Part shown: positions 9,016 to 17,653 of the stretch, piece by piece
How positions within the stretch are numbered: the first letter of the stretch is position 1
Layout: each line of letters starts with the position of its first letter
Assembly (NCBI GenBank): GCA_964501265.1
Contig: CAZCSK010000004.1
Location: 1-64,000 of the forward strand
Length of the DNA stretch: 64,000 nucleotides
Source: CAZCSK01 sp964501265
Lineage (GTDB): Bacteria; Actinomycetota; CADDZG01; JAHWKV01
Direction: 5' to 3'
Translations under genes and position numbers: made by a program
The notes under the pieces: model-generated
Told to the model about the DNA's origin: nothing
Databases searched by the model: none
The model's input: the letters and a program-made list of their open reading frames with translations, nothing else

Positions 9016-9345
9016 TTGGTTCGGGCGACCCTATCGGCCGTCGCGCTGTTGGCGATACTCGCCGGAGTCGCTTGGCTGCTTTGGGTCCTGACCGGCAAGT
9101 TCACCAGCCTGGGTCGGTTTTTCGTAGCGGTCCTGATGTTCGTGGCTATTACATGGTTTGGAATCGGCTACTTCCGCCAGCTGGGGAACCCGCCCCCGCC
9201 GGATTTACCGCCCGACGACGTCGATCCCGAGCTGCGCCTTACATATGTTTGTGACATGTGTGGACTCGAACTGGCGGTGGTAAAGGCCTCGAAGGAACGC
9301 GCGCCAAAACATTGCGGCGAGGCAATGGTGCTAGTCCAGCGCTGA
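9016..9345 (+). CDS. Two-TM membrane protein with C-terminal zinc ribbon
   Basis: About 109 aa. Two transmembrane helices (LLAILAGVAWLLWVL and FFVAVLMFVAITWFGIGYF) are followed by a Pro-rich linker and a short metal-binding tail with CDMC and HCG, like half of a rubredoxin-type zinc ribbon. It follows the thiolase by a few bases. The start is uncertain: the frame is open back into the thiolase, the nearest non-overlapping candidate is TTG 9016, and no strong ribosome-binding site is visible. Function unknown. Confidence 0.6.
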   Translation: MVRATLSAVALLAILAGVAWLLWVLTGKFTSLGRFFVAVLMFVAITWFGIGYFRQLGNPPPPDLPPDDVDPELRLTYVCDMCGLELAVVKASKERAPKHCGEAMVLVQR

Positions 9346-9355
9346 AGCGCGACCT

Positions 9356-9844
9356 CTACGCGACCGGGCCCGCCACCGCAGAATGCCCTACTTGGAGAAA
9401 AGTCTCAAGAACGCGCGTTAGCTCGTTGATCTTCTCTTCCCCATCGGCCGGTTTCCCGGAGGAAAGAGCGTCGGCAACGCAACCACGTACGTGAGTTTCC
9501 AATACCTTGAGTCCCACCTTCTCGCTGGCAGAAATCACAGCGGAGATTTGATTCAAAACGTCCACGCAGTATGCGTCGTCCTCGAGCATCCGTTGAATGC
9601 CGCGCACCTGGCCCTCGATGCGCCGCAGGCGTGCCAACAATTCAGCGCGGCCCTCCTTTTGATTCGGGGGGTTCGCAGCTTCTGGCGTGCCGGGGTCTTC
9701 ACTTTTGGGGGCTGCTACCCCCCCGGCCCCCCCACCTGATTTCGAGGGGTTCGCAGCTTCTGGCGCGCGCGGGTCCGTATCTAGGGGGGCTGCTACCCCC
9801 CCGGCCCCCCCCGCCGAAGCGTTTGCGGATTTGCCAGCTGTCAT
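9356..9844 (-). CDS. csoR: CsoR-family metal-sensing repressor with repeat-derived N-terminal extension
   Basis: 162 aa. The C-terminal ~95 residues are a CsoR/RcnR/FrmR (DUF156) domain with LLARLRRIEGQVRGI and the Cys-His-Cys pattern DAYCVDVL ... ETHVRGC, which in the family points to Cu(I) sensing. The first ~60 residues come almost entirely from two tandem copies of the window's palindromic repeat and are Gly/Ala/Pro-rich, probably disordered. The ATG at 9844 is preceded by GGAG and starts 4 nt after crgA. No copper-transport gene is nearby, so targets are unknown. The domain itself is normal length. Confidence 0.88.
   Translation of the reverse strand: MTAGKSANASAGGAGGVAAPLDTDPRAPEAANPSKSGGGAGGVAAPKSEDPGTPEAANPPNQKEGRAELLARLRRIEGQVRGIQRMLEDDAYCVDVLNQISAVISASEKVGLKVLETHVRGCVADALSSGKPADGEEKINELTRVLETFLQVGHSAVAGPVA
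9666..9733 (-). repeat. Palindromic coding repeat, copy A1 (in csoR)
   Basis: Read on the minus strand it runs GGGGGGGTAGCAGCCCCC, a variable middle, then GCACGCCAGAAGCTGCGAACCCCCC. The ends pair imperfectly (G6+GCAGC against GCTGC+C6). Translated in the csoR frame as GAGGVAAPKSEDPGTPEAAN. It lies directly beside copy A2. Confidence 0.9.
9741..9812 (-). repeat. Palindromic coding repeat, copy A2 (in csoR)
   Basis: Second tandem copy, offset about 78 bp from A1 and in the same orientation and frame. Translated as GAGGVAAPLDTDPRAPEAAN. The multiple-of-three offset keeps the downstream sensor domain in frame. Confidence 0.9.
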
Positions 9845-9848
9845 CGCG

Positions 9849-10085
9849 TCATCTCCATTGAGTTGCCACGCCGAAGGCCCCTGCAATCGAGAGCAGGCCT
9901 CCCCATAGAAACCAATCGGTGTCCAGAAACGGAATCGTTCCCGAGAACAAGTATCGGGCCAGTATTGACACGAACCCTGCGGCCAAGAAGGTAAAGAAAA
10001 GTACCGCAACCCACGGGGGCGATGGCTTGGGTTTGGGTTTGGGGGGCGGGATATAGCGGTTCCGCTTTGATTTAGACTTCGGCAC
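9849..10085 (-). CDS. crgA: CrgA-type cell-division inhibitor protein
   Basis: 78 aa. A basic N-terminus (MPKSKSKRNRYIPPPKPKPK) is followed by two transmembrane helices with a short extracytoplasmic loop and a C-terminus ending GVATQWR, the layout of actinobacterial CrgA, a divisome membrane protein that recruits or balances FtsZ-ring and septal wall factors. The stop is 4 nt before the csoR start. A pknB-rodA-pbpA cluster about 1.4 kb away fits a cell-envelope neighbourhood. Confidence 0.83.
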   Translation of the reverse strand: MPKSKSKRNRYIPPPKPKPKPSPPWVAVLFFTFLAAGFVSILARYLFSGTIPFLDTDWFLWGGLLSIAGAFGVATQWR

Positions 10086-10136
10086 CTGCCCATTGTAAAC
10101 GGCCGAGGCAATGCCGGGCGATGCTAACCTGATCGA

Positions 10137-10736
10137 GTGATCCTTAGAGCAATCGGCCGGACCTTCATTGCTACGGGCGTTCTGATTCTGCTATTTCTTG
10201 GTTACCAGTTGTTCGGGACCAACTTTGTCACGAAGCAGCATCAGCAATCACTGACAGCCGACTTCACCAAGACTCTCACCGAGCCACCTGTTGTAGCGCC
10301 CGAGGAGCCGGCGCCAGACTTTGGCGATGGCATTGCTGTCATCAGGATTCCTAAGATCGGCGTCGACCATGTCGTTGTCGAGGGCATTGGAGTGGAGACT
10401 CTGAAGAAGGGCCCCGGCCACTATCCCGATACCGCCTTCCCGGGTCATTTCGGGAACGTGGTGATCTCGGGTCACCGCACGACCTACGGGGCACCTTTCT
10501 ATAAGCTTGACGAACTCGTTGTGGGCGACGAGATAAAGCTCGTCGATCGAGAGGGCACGTACAAGTACGTGGTCTCCGAATCAAAAATCGTTGCGCCCAC
10601 GGATCTGAGCGTCGTCACCGAATCCACGGAGTCAAAACTTACACTCACAACCTGCCATCCACGCTTCTCTGCGCGGCAACGCCTTATCATCGTTGCCACT
10701 CTCATCGGTGAGCCGAAAGGAACCCCCCAGATATGA
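10137..10736 (+). CDS. Class E sortase
   Basis: 199 aa. One N-terminal membrane anchor (about residues 10-25) precedes a sortase barrel with the catalytic His in VISGHRTTYGAPF, the catalytic Cys in LTTCHP, and Arg in the following FSARQR. Class E enzymes attach surface proteins at LAXTG-like signals in high-GC Gram-positives. No substrate with such a signal was recognised in the window. GTG start. The stop overlaps the start of the next small membrane protein (ATGA), so the two are translationally coupled. Confidence 0.9.
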   Translation: MILRAIGRTFIATGVLILLFLGYQLFGTNFVTKQHQQSLTADFTKTLTEPPVVAPEEPAPDFGDGIAVIRIPKIGVDHVVVEGIGVETLKKGPGHYPDTAFPGHFGNVVISGHRTTYGAPFYKLDELVVGDEIKLVDREGTYKYVVSESKIVAPTDLSVVTESTESKLTLTTCHPRFSARQRLIIVATLIGEPKGTPQI

Positions 10737-10861
10737 GCGAGCAACCGTCGCCCCGACGCCGCAAGTGGTTGATCTGGCTAGCCGTAATCATTCTGGGTTT
10801 GCCGGTTCTCTTCTACCTCTTCGAGTTTGTGGTCCCCAAATTCTTGCCGTCCAACTTCTAA
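10733..10861 (+). CDS. Small membrane protein coupled to sortase (42 aa)
   Basis: Begins MSEQPSPRRRKWLIWL and has one hydrophobic helix (about residues 13-35). A positively charged start and an aromatic-rich helix suggest a single-pass membrane protein. The ATG overlaps the sortase stop. It is not a sortase substrate, as no sorting signal is present. It might be a sortase partner; this is inferred only from position. Confidence 0.65.
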   Translation: MSEQPSPRRRKWLIWLAVIILGLPVLFYLFEFVVPKFLPSNF

Positions 10862-10885
10862 CGGGCCACTAGGGCAGGACCCCCG

Positions 10886-11470
10886 ATGAGAATTCTTCTG
10901 ATCGACAACTTCGATTCGTTTGTTTTCAACCTGGCGCAATACTTGGGCTCTTTGGGGGCCGAGCCGGTTGTGATCCGAAATGACGTGAGCCTTCAGCATA
11001 TGAAATCGCTTGAGCCCGATGCAGTCGTTATTTCGCCGGGGCCGGGGAGGCCCGAAGATGCCGGAGTTTCGGTCGAGGCTATTCATGAGTTCGGGCCACA
11101 CATTCCGTTGCTGGGCGTGTGCCTTGGACACCAGGCCATCGGAGCAGCGTTTGGCGCGAAGGTCGTGAGGTCCAACCGCATCCTGCATGGGAAAATATCT
11201 CTGATTCATCATGGCTCTGCGGGTGTTCTTGAAGGGTTGCCCAACCCTTTTGAGGCGGCCCGATACCACTCTCTCGTGATCGACCCCGCCTCGATCCCAG
11301 GAGAACTTGAAGTAACCGCAAAGACCGACGACGGAGTCGTAATGGCCGTGCGACACAGGACCCACCCGGTGCAGGGAGTCCAGTTTCACCCCGAGTCCGT
11401 GATGACGCACTCCGGCATGAGCCTGCTTGAAAATTTCGTGCGGGCGGCTGGGGCTATTCAGCGACTGTGA
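10886..11470 (+). CDS. trpG: Type 1 glutamine amidotransferase (anthranilate / aminodeoxychorismate synthase component II)
   Basis: 194 aa, a complete class I amidotransferase with DNFDSF at the start, the PGPGRPEDAG oxyanion strand, nucleophile Cys in GVCLGHQA and the His-Glu pair in FHPESV. It releases ammonia from glutamine for a chorismate-using partner (TrpE or PabB). No partner is in the window, so trpG and pabA cannot be separated. Its last 17 bp overlap the convergent pknB end. Actinobacteria often keep a trpG/pabA copy beside pknB, which supports the context. Confidence 0.9.
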   Translation: MRILLIDNFDSFVFNLAQYLGSLGAEPVVIRNDVSLQHMKSLEPDAVVISPGPGRPEDAGVSVEAIHEFGPHIPLLGVCLGHQAIGAAFGAKVVRSNRILHGKISLIHHGSAGVLEGLPNPFEAARYHSLVIDPASIPGELEVTAKTDDGVVMAVRHRTHPVQGVQFHPESVMTHSGMSLLENFVRAAGAIQRL

Positions 11471-13283
11471 TTGTGACGGTGTCGCCTTTGCAGGCTCGCA
11501 CGCCCGCATCGGGGTCCTGCTTGATAACGCGACCGCTTTTGCCTGGGGAAACCACCTTCAGGACTTCTATCTTGAAACCGAGATCCTCCAATGCTTTGGT
11601 CGCCTGGGCCTCAGTCTGATTCAGGACATTCGGAACTTTGGGGAAGCGGTTTACCGTGATCTTCACCGTGGAGCCCTCCGCGACTTCTTCGCCGGCGGCG
11701 GGATCTTGGGCGATCACCTCGTTGTTAGCTCGGTCGGTGTTGCACCCTTCGTCAACCTGAGCCCTTAATTTGGCATCGACGATGCGTTCCTTGGCTTCGT
11801 CTTCACTAAGTCCGGTCAGCCTCGGCACGCGGACCAGTTCTTTGCCCCCGCTCAGCACGAGGTCCACTGAGCTTCCGCGATCAACTCTTTGGCCGCTGTT
11901 TGGAGTCTGATCGAGTATCGTGCCCGCCTCAACTGTCTTGTCAAAGCTCGAGCTCACTGCGCCGACCTCGAGTCCGGACCCCTTAAGCAAGTTCTCCGCT
12001 TCTTGTTGAGACTTTCCGATGAGGTTCGGCACCACGACGCGCTCTGCTCCTTTCGAAATGTTGAGCTTGACGGCGGAGTTCTCCTCCACCTTGCGCTCCG
12101 CTTCAGGGTCCTGAGAGATGACGTGCCCTTCGGGCACCGTCTCGTCAAAAGACCGTCGATCGACGTCAGGGGCGAGCCCTCTGGATTTCAGAAGTCTCTC
12201 GGCTTCCTCAACAGGGAGTCCGACGACGCTGGGAACAACAACTTTGCTACCTCCCGATCCGAGCCAGGCAAACAGCAGAGTCACGGCCAGAACGATGACA
12301 CTCAAAAACAACAGAGTTATCAGGGTGTAGGCGAGCGCCCGGCGCCCTCGCGTTGCGCCAACTCCTGGAGCTGCGTCGAGTACCGCGGTGCGGTCACCCG
12401 CGGCCAGGGCTACGGTTGGATCTGAAGCAAGGATCGGAGTGGCCTCGACCCTGTCGCCGCGCATTAGACGCTTGAGATCCGATCTCATGTCGAGGGCGGA
12501 TTCATAACGGTTATCGGGGTTCTTAGCCAATGCCTTCATCACGACGGCGTCGGCATCGCTAGACACTTCACCGCTTAATTGACTGACTGGGACCGGGGCT
12601 TCCGAGACGTGTTTGTATGCGATGGCTGCCGGAGTGTCGCCCTCGAACGGTGGGCGCCCGGTGAGCATTTCGTACAGGATCACGCCCACCGAGTACAGGT
12701 CAGAGCGCGCGTCGACCGGCATCCCCTGAGCTTGCTCCGGCGAGAAGTATTTGGCGGTGCCCATCACCATGCCAGCCTGAGTGACCGTATGTCCATCGTC
12801 GGCTTCGGCCCGCGAAATGCCAAAGTCCATTACCTTGGTCTGGCCTCCCGGTGTTATGGCGATGTTGGCAGGCTTCACGTCGCGATGGACAATTCCTTTT
12901 TGATGGGCCACGTTCAGCGCGGCGCATATGTCGGCAGCGATTTCGGCAGCACGGGTTTGCTCCATGGGCCCATCGTCCTTGATGACTTCGCGAAGAGTGC
13001 TTCCCTCGACGTACTCCATGATCAGGTAGTAGTCGCCCTCGTCCGCGCCCCAGTCGTACACGGAAACAATCCCCGGGTCGTTCAAGCTGGCGGCGGCCTG
13101 AGCTTCGCGGCGAAATCTCTCGCGGAACGATCGATCGCGCGCAAGTTCGGGCTGGAGAAGCTTCAGCGCGACCTTTCGGCCCAGCAGTTCATCTCGGGCG
13201 ACGAACACCTCCGCCATGCCGCCGGAAGCGATGGCCTCTTGTATCCGGTATCTCCCACCGTAAAGCTTGCCGTCGCCGGTCAT
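11454..13283 (-). CDS. pknB: PASTA-domain serine/threonine protein kinase
   Basis: 609 aa. The kinase domain (about residues 8-270) has the glycine loop ASGGMAEVF, catalytic HRDVKPANI, DFG and the APE-equivalent FSPEQ. A juxtamembrane Thr/Asp-rich stretch and one membrane helix (about 335-357) lead to four extracytoplasmic PASTA repeats. Family members sense lipid II or muropeptides and phosphorylate FHA-containing and cell-wall proteins. It is last in the fhaA-fhaB-pstP-rodA-pbpA-pknB set. The ATG follows GGAGAGGAG. No pknA-like paralog is adjacent, unlike in mycobacteria. Confidence 0.95.
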   Translation of the reverse strand: MTGDGKLYGGRYRIQEAIASGGMAEVFVARDELLGRKVALKLLQPELARDRSFRERFRREAQAAASLNDPGIVSVYDWGADEGDYYLIMEYVEGSTLREVIKDDGPMEQTRAAEIAADICAALNVAHQKGIVHRDVKPANIAITPGGQTKVMDFGISRAEADDGHTVTQAGMVMGTAKYFSPEQAQGMPVDARSDLYSVGVILYEMLTGRPPFEGDTPAAIAYKHVSEAPVPVSQLSGEVSSDADAVVMKALAKNPDNRYESALDMRSDLKRLMRGDRVEATPILASDPTVALAAGDRTAVLDAAPGVGATRGRRALAYTLITLLFLSVIVLAVTLLFAWLGSGGSKVVVPSVVGLPVEEAERLLKSRGLAPDVDRRSFDETVPEGHVISQDPEAERKVEENSAVKLNISKGAERVVVPNLIGKSQQEAENLLKGSGLEVGAVSSSFDKTVEAGTILDQTPNSGQRVDRGSSVDLVLSGGKELVRVPRLTGLSEDEAKERIVDAKLRAQVDEGCNTDRANNEVIAQDPAAGEEVAEGSTVKITVNRFPKVPNVLNQTEAQATKALEDLGFKIEVLKVVSPGKSGRVIKQDPDAGVRACKGDTVTITVAE

Positions 13284-13332
13284 GATCTCCTCTCCAGATG
13301 GGATATTGGTCGGCCCATAAGCCTCGAAGAAG

Positions 13333-14787
13333 TTACCACTTTGCGGTCCCTCGGTGAGTCTCGATCAACTTCTTGGCGATCGGTGCGGCGATGCGACCCC
13401 CGGTCTCGTTCGACGAATCCTCGTCGCCCTCCACCAAAACGGCTATCGCAATGCGTGGCCCGGAGGCGGGCGCGAATCCGACGAACCAAGCAAGCGACCT
13501 GTCGCCCTGGATCCCCGCTTGAGCTGTCCCGGTTTTGCCGGCGACCTCGATTCCGGAGATTGCGGCAGCCGTACCTGTGCCGGACTTCACCACCTCGATC
13601 ATCATCTGGGTGAGTGTCGCAGCGGTCTCGGGTTCGATCGCCTGACGAAGGACTTCGGAGCGGGTCGTGGTAAGCACCGAGCCGCGCGCATCACGCACCT
13701 CGGCACCTAGCCGTGTAACGACGAGAGATCCTCGGTTTGCTATAACCGAGGCGACGATCGCCATCTGAAGTGGTGTGGCGGCTACGTCAAACTGGCCTAT
13801 GGCACTTTGAGCCGCGAATGCGGGCGAGCGAAGGGCCGTCGGCCCGGGGAGCTTGCTGGCGGCCGCGATCATGTCGATGTCGGGGACCTCGCCGAATCCA
13901 AACGAGCGCGCCGTCGCTTCAAGAACTCCCGTGGGGAGTTCGGCCCCAAGTCGAGCGAAGTAAACGTTGCACGAGATGCGCAACGCTTCGGCCATGTTGC
14001 CCCCGCAAGTGCTTCCACCAAAGTTGCCGATCGACTTGTCCGTCTGCGGTGGCTGGTAAGACTTTGCGGGCGGGAAGCTGGTACCGCCCTTGCCGTTCTC
14101 TATCGCTGCAGCCGCCGTGATGAGCTTGAAGGTAGAGCCAGGTGCGTAGGTCACCGACGTGGCACGGTTCAATAGCGGCTTGTTTGCATCGGCATTGAGC
14201 GCGGTCCAGACCTCTCCCTGGGCGCTTTGTGAATGCTGGGATAACGAGTTGGGATCAAACGTTGGCGATGAATACATCGCGAGGACTTGGCCCGTAATCG
14301 GATCGAGCGCAACCACTGCCCCTCGCCTCGCGCCGAGCGCCTCGGCTGCGGCTTTTTGGACGATTGAGTTGATTGAAATGACGACGTCGTCACCTCGCCG
14401 GCCCCCAGAGAGTCTGTCGTCAAGATCCTGGATCGTGAGTACGCCACCCTTCCCAATCAAGCTGTCGTTGTATTTACTTTCAAGACCCGTCCTACCAAAC
14501 CGGACGGAGTAAAAACCGGTGACGTGACCAAACAGAGGCCCTGTGTCGTAAACCCGCAGAAACTTGAGGGCCTCCTTGGGAGTCGGCTGGCTTTGAGCAA
14601 GGACCGACAAGTCCGCCGAGAGAATCGCACCGCGAGCGATGGAGTGTTCCCGGAGCAAAACGCGAGTGTTAGCGGGGTTATTGGCGAGGCGCTGCGCGGA
14701 GAAGATCTGTATCCAATTGAGGTTGACGAATAAGGCTCCGAACATCACGAGAACGGCAAGCCCGACCATCCGAATCTGTCGGTTCAC
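13333..14787 (-). CDS. pbpA: Class B penicillin-binding protein (PbpA type)
   Basis: 484 aa. N-terminal membrane anchor, a dimerisation region, and a transpeptidase domain with SxxK as STFK, SxN as SCN (ALRISCNVYF) and KTGTAQ. It cross-links peptidoglycan outside the membrane, normally partnered by the SEDS glycosyltransferase encoded just upstream. GTG start overlapping the rodA stop by 4 nt. Length and motifs fit the actinobacterial PbpA group. Confidence 0.94.
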   Translation of the reverse strand: MNRQIRMVGLAVLVMFGALFVNLNWIQIFSAQRLANNPANTRVLLREHSIARGAILSADLSVLAQSQPTPKEALKFLRVYDTGPLFGHVTGFYSVRFGRTGLESKYNDSLIGKGGVLTIQDLDDRLSGGRRGDDVVISINSIVQKAAAEALGARRGAVVALDPITGQVLAMYSSPTFDPNSLSQHSQSAQGEVWTALNADANKPLLNRATSVTYAPGSTFKLITAAAAIENGKGGTSFPPAKSYQPPQTDKSIGNFGGSTCGGNMAEALRISCNVYFARLGAELPTGVLEATARSFGFGEVPDIDMIAAASKLPGPTALRSPAFAAQSAIGQFDVAATPLQMAIVASVIANRGSLVVTRLGAEVRDARGSVLTTTRSEVLRQAIEPETAATLTQMMIEVVKSGTGTAAAISGIEVAGKTGTAQAGIQGDRSLAWFVGFAPASGPRIAIAVLVEGDEDSSNETGGRIAAPIAKKLIETHRGTAKW

Positions 14788-16130
14788 CGGCCGCCGCCTG
14801 CTGGCACGTTGAGTTCGGTCGGAGGCGCTTCATCGGCGCCTGAAGCGCCCTGATCTGAAACGCGCATGAGCAAGGCAATGAGAATGAAATTGGAAAGAAG
14901 ACTGGACCCTCCATAGCTCATGAAGGGTAGCGTCACCCCGGTTAGTGGAATTAATTTCGTGACTCCTCCGATGATGAGAACCGTCTGAAAACTGATCGCA
15001 ATCGTTAGGCCCGCAACAAGCAGTTTGGAGAAATCGTCTCGCGCCTGCGTGGCAAGGCCGAATCCTTTTGCTGCAAACAGTGCGTACGCCGTGAGGGCTG
15101 CAACCGCCCCCGCGAATCCCAACTCTTCCCCGAGGGCGGAGAAAATGAAGTCGGTGTGCACACTGAACTTGATCAGGTCAGGGCGACCCAGCCCCAGCCC
15201 TGTTCCCCATGTCCCCCCGGTGGCCAAAGCAAAGAGCGATTGAACAACCTGATACCCACTTCCGTCTATGTACTTGAACGGTTCTCGCCATACAAGGATC
15301 CTGTTGTGGACATGCGAAAAGAGTTGCGAAGCAACTGCGGCGCCGACCACGAACATCGCGATTCCACTGAGTAGGTAGATCGGCCGAGCGGTCGCGATCC
15401 AAAGCATCGATACGAAAATCCCGAAAAATAACAGCGACGATCCAAGGTCTTTTTGGTTGATCATTACGATCAGAGAAACGGTCCATGCCGCAATGACGGG
15501 GCCAAAGTGGCGTACTCGGGGGATTCCCAGTGGTCCCCAGCGGCGAGTTGCAACAGCCAGGAGTTCTCGACGTTCGGCCAGGTAGCCTGCGAAGAAGACG
15601 ACCAGCGCGATCTTGCCCAATTCGGCGGGTTGAAAGTTCAGCGCGCCGATCCTTATCCATAGCCTCGCGCCGTTTGCCTCACGGCCGATCACGGGAAGCA
15701 TTGGGAGCAGCAGAAGCACGATGCCCGCGACCATGAAGGTGTAGCGATAGCGAGCCAGAGACCGCACATCCTTGACTAATGCAAGCGTCAGGACGAAGGC
15801 GCCGACGGCGACGGCCAACCATCGAAGTTGCGCCTCGGCCTTTCCCGGATCGCCATCCGGTGTGAGTCTGTAAATCAGAACGAAACCCAGAGCATTAAGA
15901 ACGAGAGCGAGAGGTAGCAACAATCCATCGGACGAGGGCGCGAGTTTTCTCGTGGCCAGGTGCGCAATCAGATAAAGGCCGACAAACGAGATTCCGTAAA
16001 CGACCAACTTGTCCGCCGGCCTGTCGAGCCCCAAAGACGCTAGCCAGTATCCGCCGATCGCGATCAGCGCGCTGAGCATCAGCAACGAGGCCTCCGCATT
16101 GCGCCGGGCGCCGTTTAGGGCGCCGTTCAT
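14784..16130 (-). CDS. rodA: SEDS-family peptidoglycan polymerase (RodA/FtsW)
   Basis: 448 aa polytopic membrane protein with about ten helices. It carries the SEDS signature FQPAELGKIALVVF near the middle and the GVTLPFMSYGGSSLLSNF motif near the C-terminus. It polymerises lipid II into glycan strands. Its position before pbpA is the canonical pairing. ATG start overlaps the pstP stop (ATGA). A short charged C-terminal tail may bind partners. Confidence 0.94.
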   Translation of the reverse strand: MNGALNGARRNAEASLLMLSALIAIGGYWLASLGLDRPADKLVVYGISFVGLYLIAHLATRKLAPSSDGLLLPLALVLNALGFVLIYRLTPDGDPGKAEAQLRWLAVAVGAFVLTLALVKDVRSLARYRYTFMVAGIVLLLLPMLPVIGREANGARLWIRIGALNFQPAELGKIALVVFFAGYLAERRELLAVATRRWGPLGIPRVRHFGPVIAAWTVSLIVMINQKDLGSSLLFFGIFVSMLWIATARPIYLLSGIAMFVVGAAVASQLFSHVHNRILVWREPFKYIDGSGYQVVQSLFALATGGTWGTGLGLGRPDLIKFSVHTDFIFSALGEELGFAGAVAALTAYALFAAKGFGLATQARDDFSKLLVAGLTIAISFQTVLIIGGVTKLIPLTGVTLPFMSYGGSSLLSNFILIALLMRVSDQGASGADEAPPTELNVPAGGGR

Positions 16131-17209
16131 GGCGGCCCGACGGTGCCGGTCGGCGAAACGATCGGGTCTGCGAGCTCTTTCAAGGTTGCGACAATCTTTT
16201 GAGCGTCCGTCAAGTCGGCCGCGCGGATTCCATCTTGGAGGCGTTGCCGATAGATCGGTGGCAGATCCCGTGTCGGTATTTCGGTGGGCGCTGCAACCTT
16301 CGAGAGCTCGATGCCCGCGAGGGAGGCCGGCACCCCATTGAAAATCGCGACGTGCCCCTCGTCAGTGCCGACGTACCAGGAATTGTGTATCGATGCTCTT
16401 GCGGCGAGCCCTCCGCCTAACATGACGATGACAGCGACAAGGGCGTAGAGAAGAAGTCGCGGTTTTTTCTTGACCTGTGGCTGGGGTCGGTCTGCGGAAA
16501 GTTGTCGCGCCGGGGGTCGGGCGCCGTAATCAACAACGACGGCGGTGACGTTGTCTGTGCCGCCGGCTTCGAGTGCGGCTTCACACAATCTTGTCGCCGC
16601 GGCTTGAGGATCGCCTTCTCCATCGAGTATCTGCGCGATTTGATCGTCGTCAATCATCCCGAACAACCCATCGCTGCACAACAAGAACCGGTCGCCGGAG
16701 GATGCCGAGATCGTTGACGAATCGATCCGAACTTCAGGAAATATTCCCAGGGCCCGCTCAATGTAGTTTCGCCGGGGGTGGCGGGCAGCGTCCTGCTTGC
16801 TGATCCGACCTTGCCTAACGAGTCTTCCTACTTCGGTGTGATCCTCCGTTACTTGTGCAAGAGTGCCGCCAGAGAATAAGTAGGCGCGAGAATCTCCGAC
16901 ATGCGCGATCTCGACAGATTCGTCCGAGGCTCGCAGAGCCGTGAGTGTAGTGCCCATGCCCTGCAGATGCCCCTCTCTCAAAGACCGCTCATAGATCGCC
17001 GCGTTCGCTTCCTGAATCGAACGCTCGAGATCCGCGGGCCCGGCCGATAGCGCCTCGATGGCCATAGCAGAGGCGACGTCTCCGCCGGCATGTCCACCCA
17101 TGCCGTCGGCCACGGCGAACATCGGGGGGGCGTGCAATTCGCTATCGTCATTGCGTTCGCGCACTAGTCCGATGTGGGTGGAAGCCCCGAAACGCACATC
17201 GGCGGTCAC
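16127..17209 (-). CDS. pstP: PP2C-family protein phosphatase (PstP)
   Basis: 360 aa. Residues 1-235 form a PP2C domain with RNDDSE, VADGMGGHAGGD, the GDSRAY strand and DGLFGMID, GGTDNVTAVVV; these hold the metal-binding aspartates. A Pro-rich linker, one membrane helix (about 255-270) and an extracytoplasmic tail follow. It reverses PknB phosphorylation. It overlaps both neighbours by 4 nt, so phosphatase, FHA adaptor and wall polymerase are co-translated. Confidence 0.94.
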   Translation of the reverse strand: MTADVRFGASTHIGLVRERNDDSELHAPPMFAVADGMGGHAGGDVASAMAIEALSAGPADLERSIQEANAAIYERSLREGHLQGMGTTLTALRASDESVEIAHVGDSRAYLFSGGTLAQVTEDHTEVGRLVRQGRISKQDAARHPRRNYIERALGIFPEVRIDSSTISASSGDRFLLCSDGLFGMIDDDQIAQILDGEGDPQAAATRLCEAALEAGGTDNVTAVVVDYGARPPARQLSADRPQPQVKKKPRLLLYALVAVIVMLGGGLAARASIHNSWYVGTDEGHVAIFNGVPASLAGIELSKVAAPTEIPTRDLPPIYRQRLQDGIRAADLTDAQKIVATLKELADPIVSPTGTVGPP

Positions 17210-17652
17210 TTACGAAATTCCAGTTGTGTCTTGCCGATGCGAGCGGTGTCGCCGCGATTGACTCCGAGCGCGGCGCTGACTTTGCGCCGGTTGAGAAACG
17301 TTCCGTTTGTCGATCCCATGTCCTCTATCAGCACTGCTTCGCCGCGCCGGAAAATGCGCGAATGAACCTGACTTGCGAAGGTGTCTGTGATGACGATGTG
17401 ACACTTGGACGACCGACCGACGATCAACTCGTCGGTGATCTCAAAATTTCTCGTCTTGCCTTCGGGGTCCACGATCACGACGCTTTCGGGGGGTTTACCC
17501 GCTTTGACGCCCGGGGTCGTTTGCCGTGGTGCGCCCGGGACGCGCCGTGGCCCGGAGATCTCCAAGTACATGGCCTTCACGGCCCGGGCGAGGAAAAGGA
17601 AGAGCAGTAGGAGAAATAGGTACTTGAGAATGTCCAGCACCACTACAGGCAT
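17206..17652 (-). CDS. fhaB: FHA-domain protein FhaB-like
   Basis: 148 aa. An N-terminal membrane helix (ILKYLFLLLLFLFLARAV), a short Pro-rich linker, then an FHA phosphothreonine-binding domain with VGRSSKCHIVI and the SxxH, GSTNGT motifs. Family role: membrane-anchored adaptor that recruits PknB-phosphorylated proteins to the cell-wall machinery (FipA/FhaB). It follows fhaA by one base. Confidence 0.92.
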   Translation of the reverse strand: MPVVVLDILKYLFLLLLFLFLARAVKAMYLEISGPRRVPGAPRQTTPGVKAGKPPESVVIVDPEGKTRNFEITDELIVGRSSKCHIVITDTFASQVHSRIFRRGEAVLIEDMGSTNGTFLNRRKVSAALGVNRGDTARIGKTQLEFRK

Positions 17653-17653
17653 G

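Noticed and set aside
8016..9104. A 362-aa open frame on the minus strand across the thiolase gene
   Set aside because: It is antisense to a clear thiolase with all motifs, has no recognisable domain and no ribosome-binding site.
12579..13613. A 344-aa open frame on the plus strand across pknB and pbpA
   Set aside because: Antisense to the kinase domain and the PBP end; the composition (Arg/Ser/Pro-rich) is typical of a shadow frame in GC-rich DNA.
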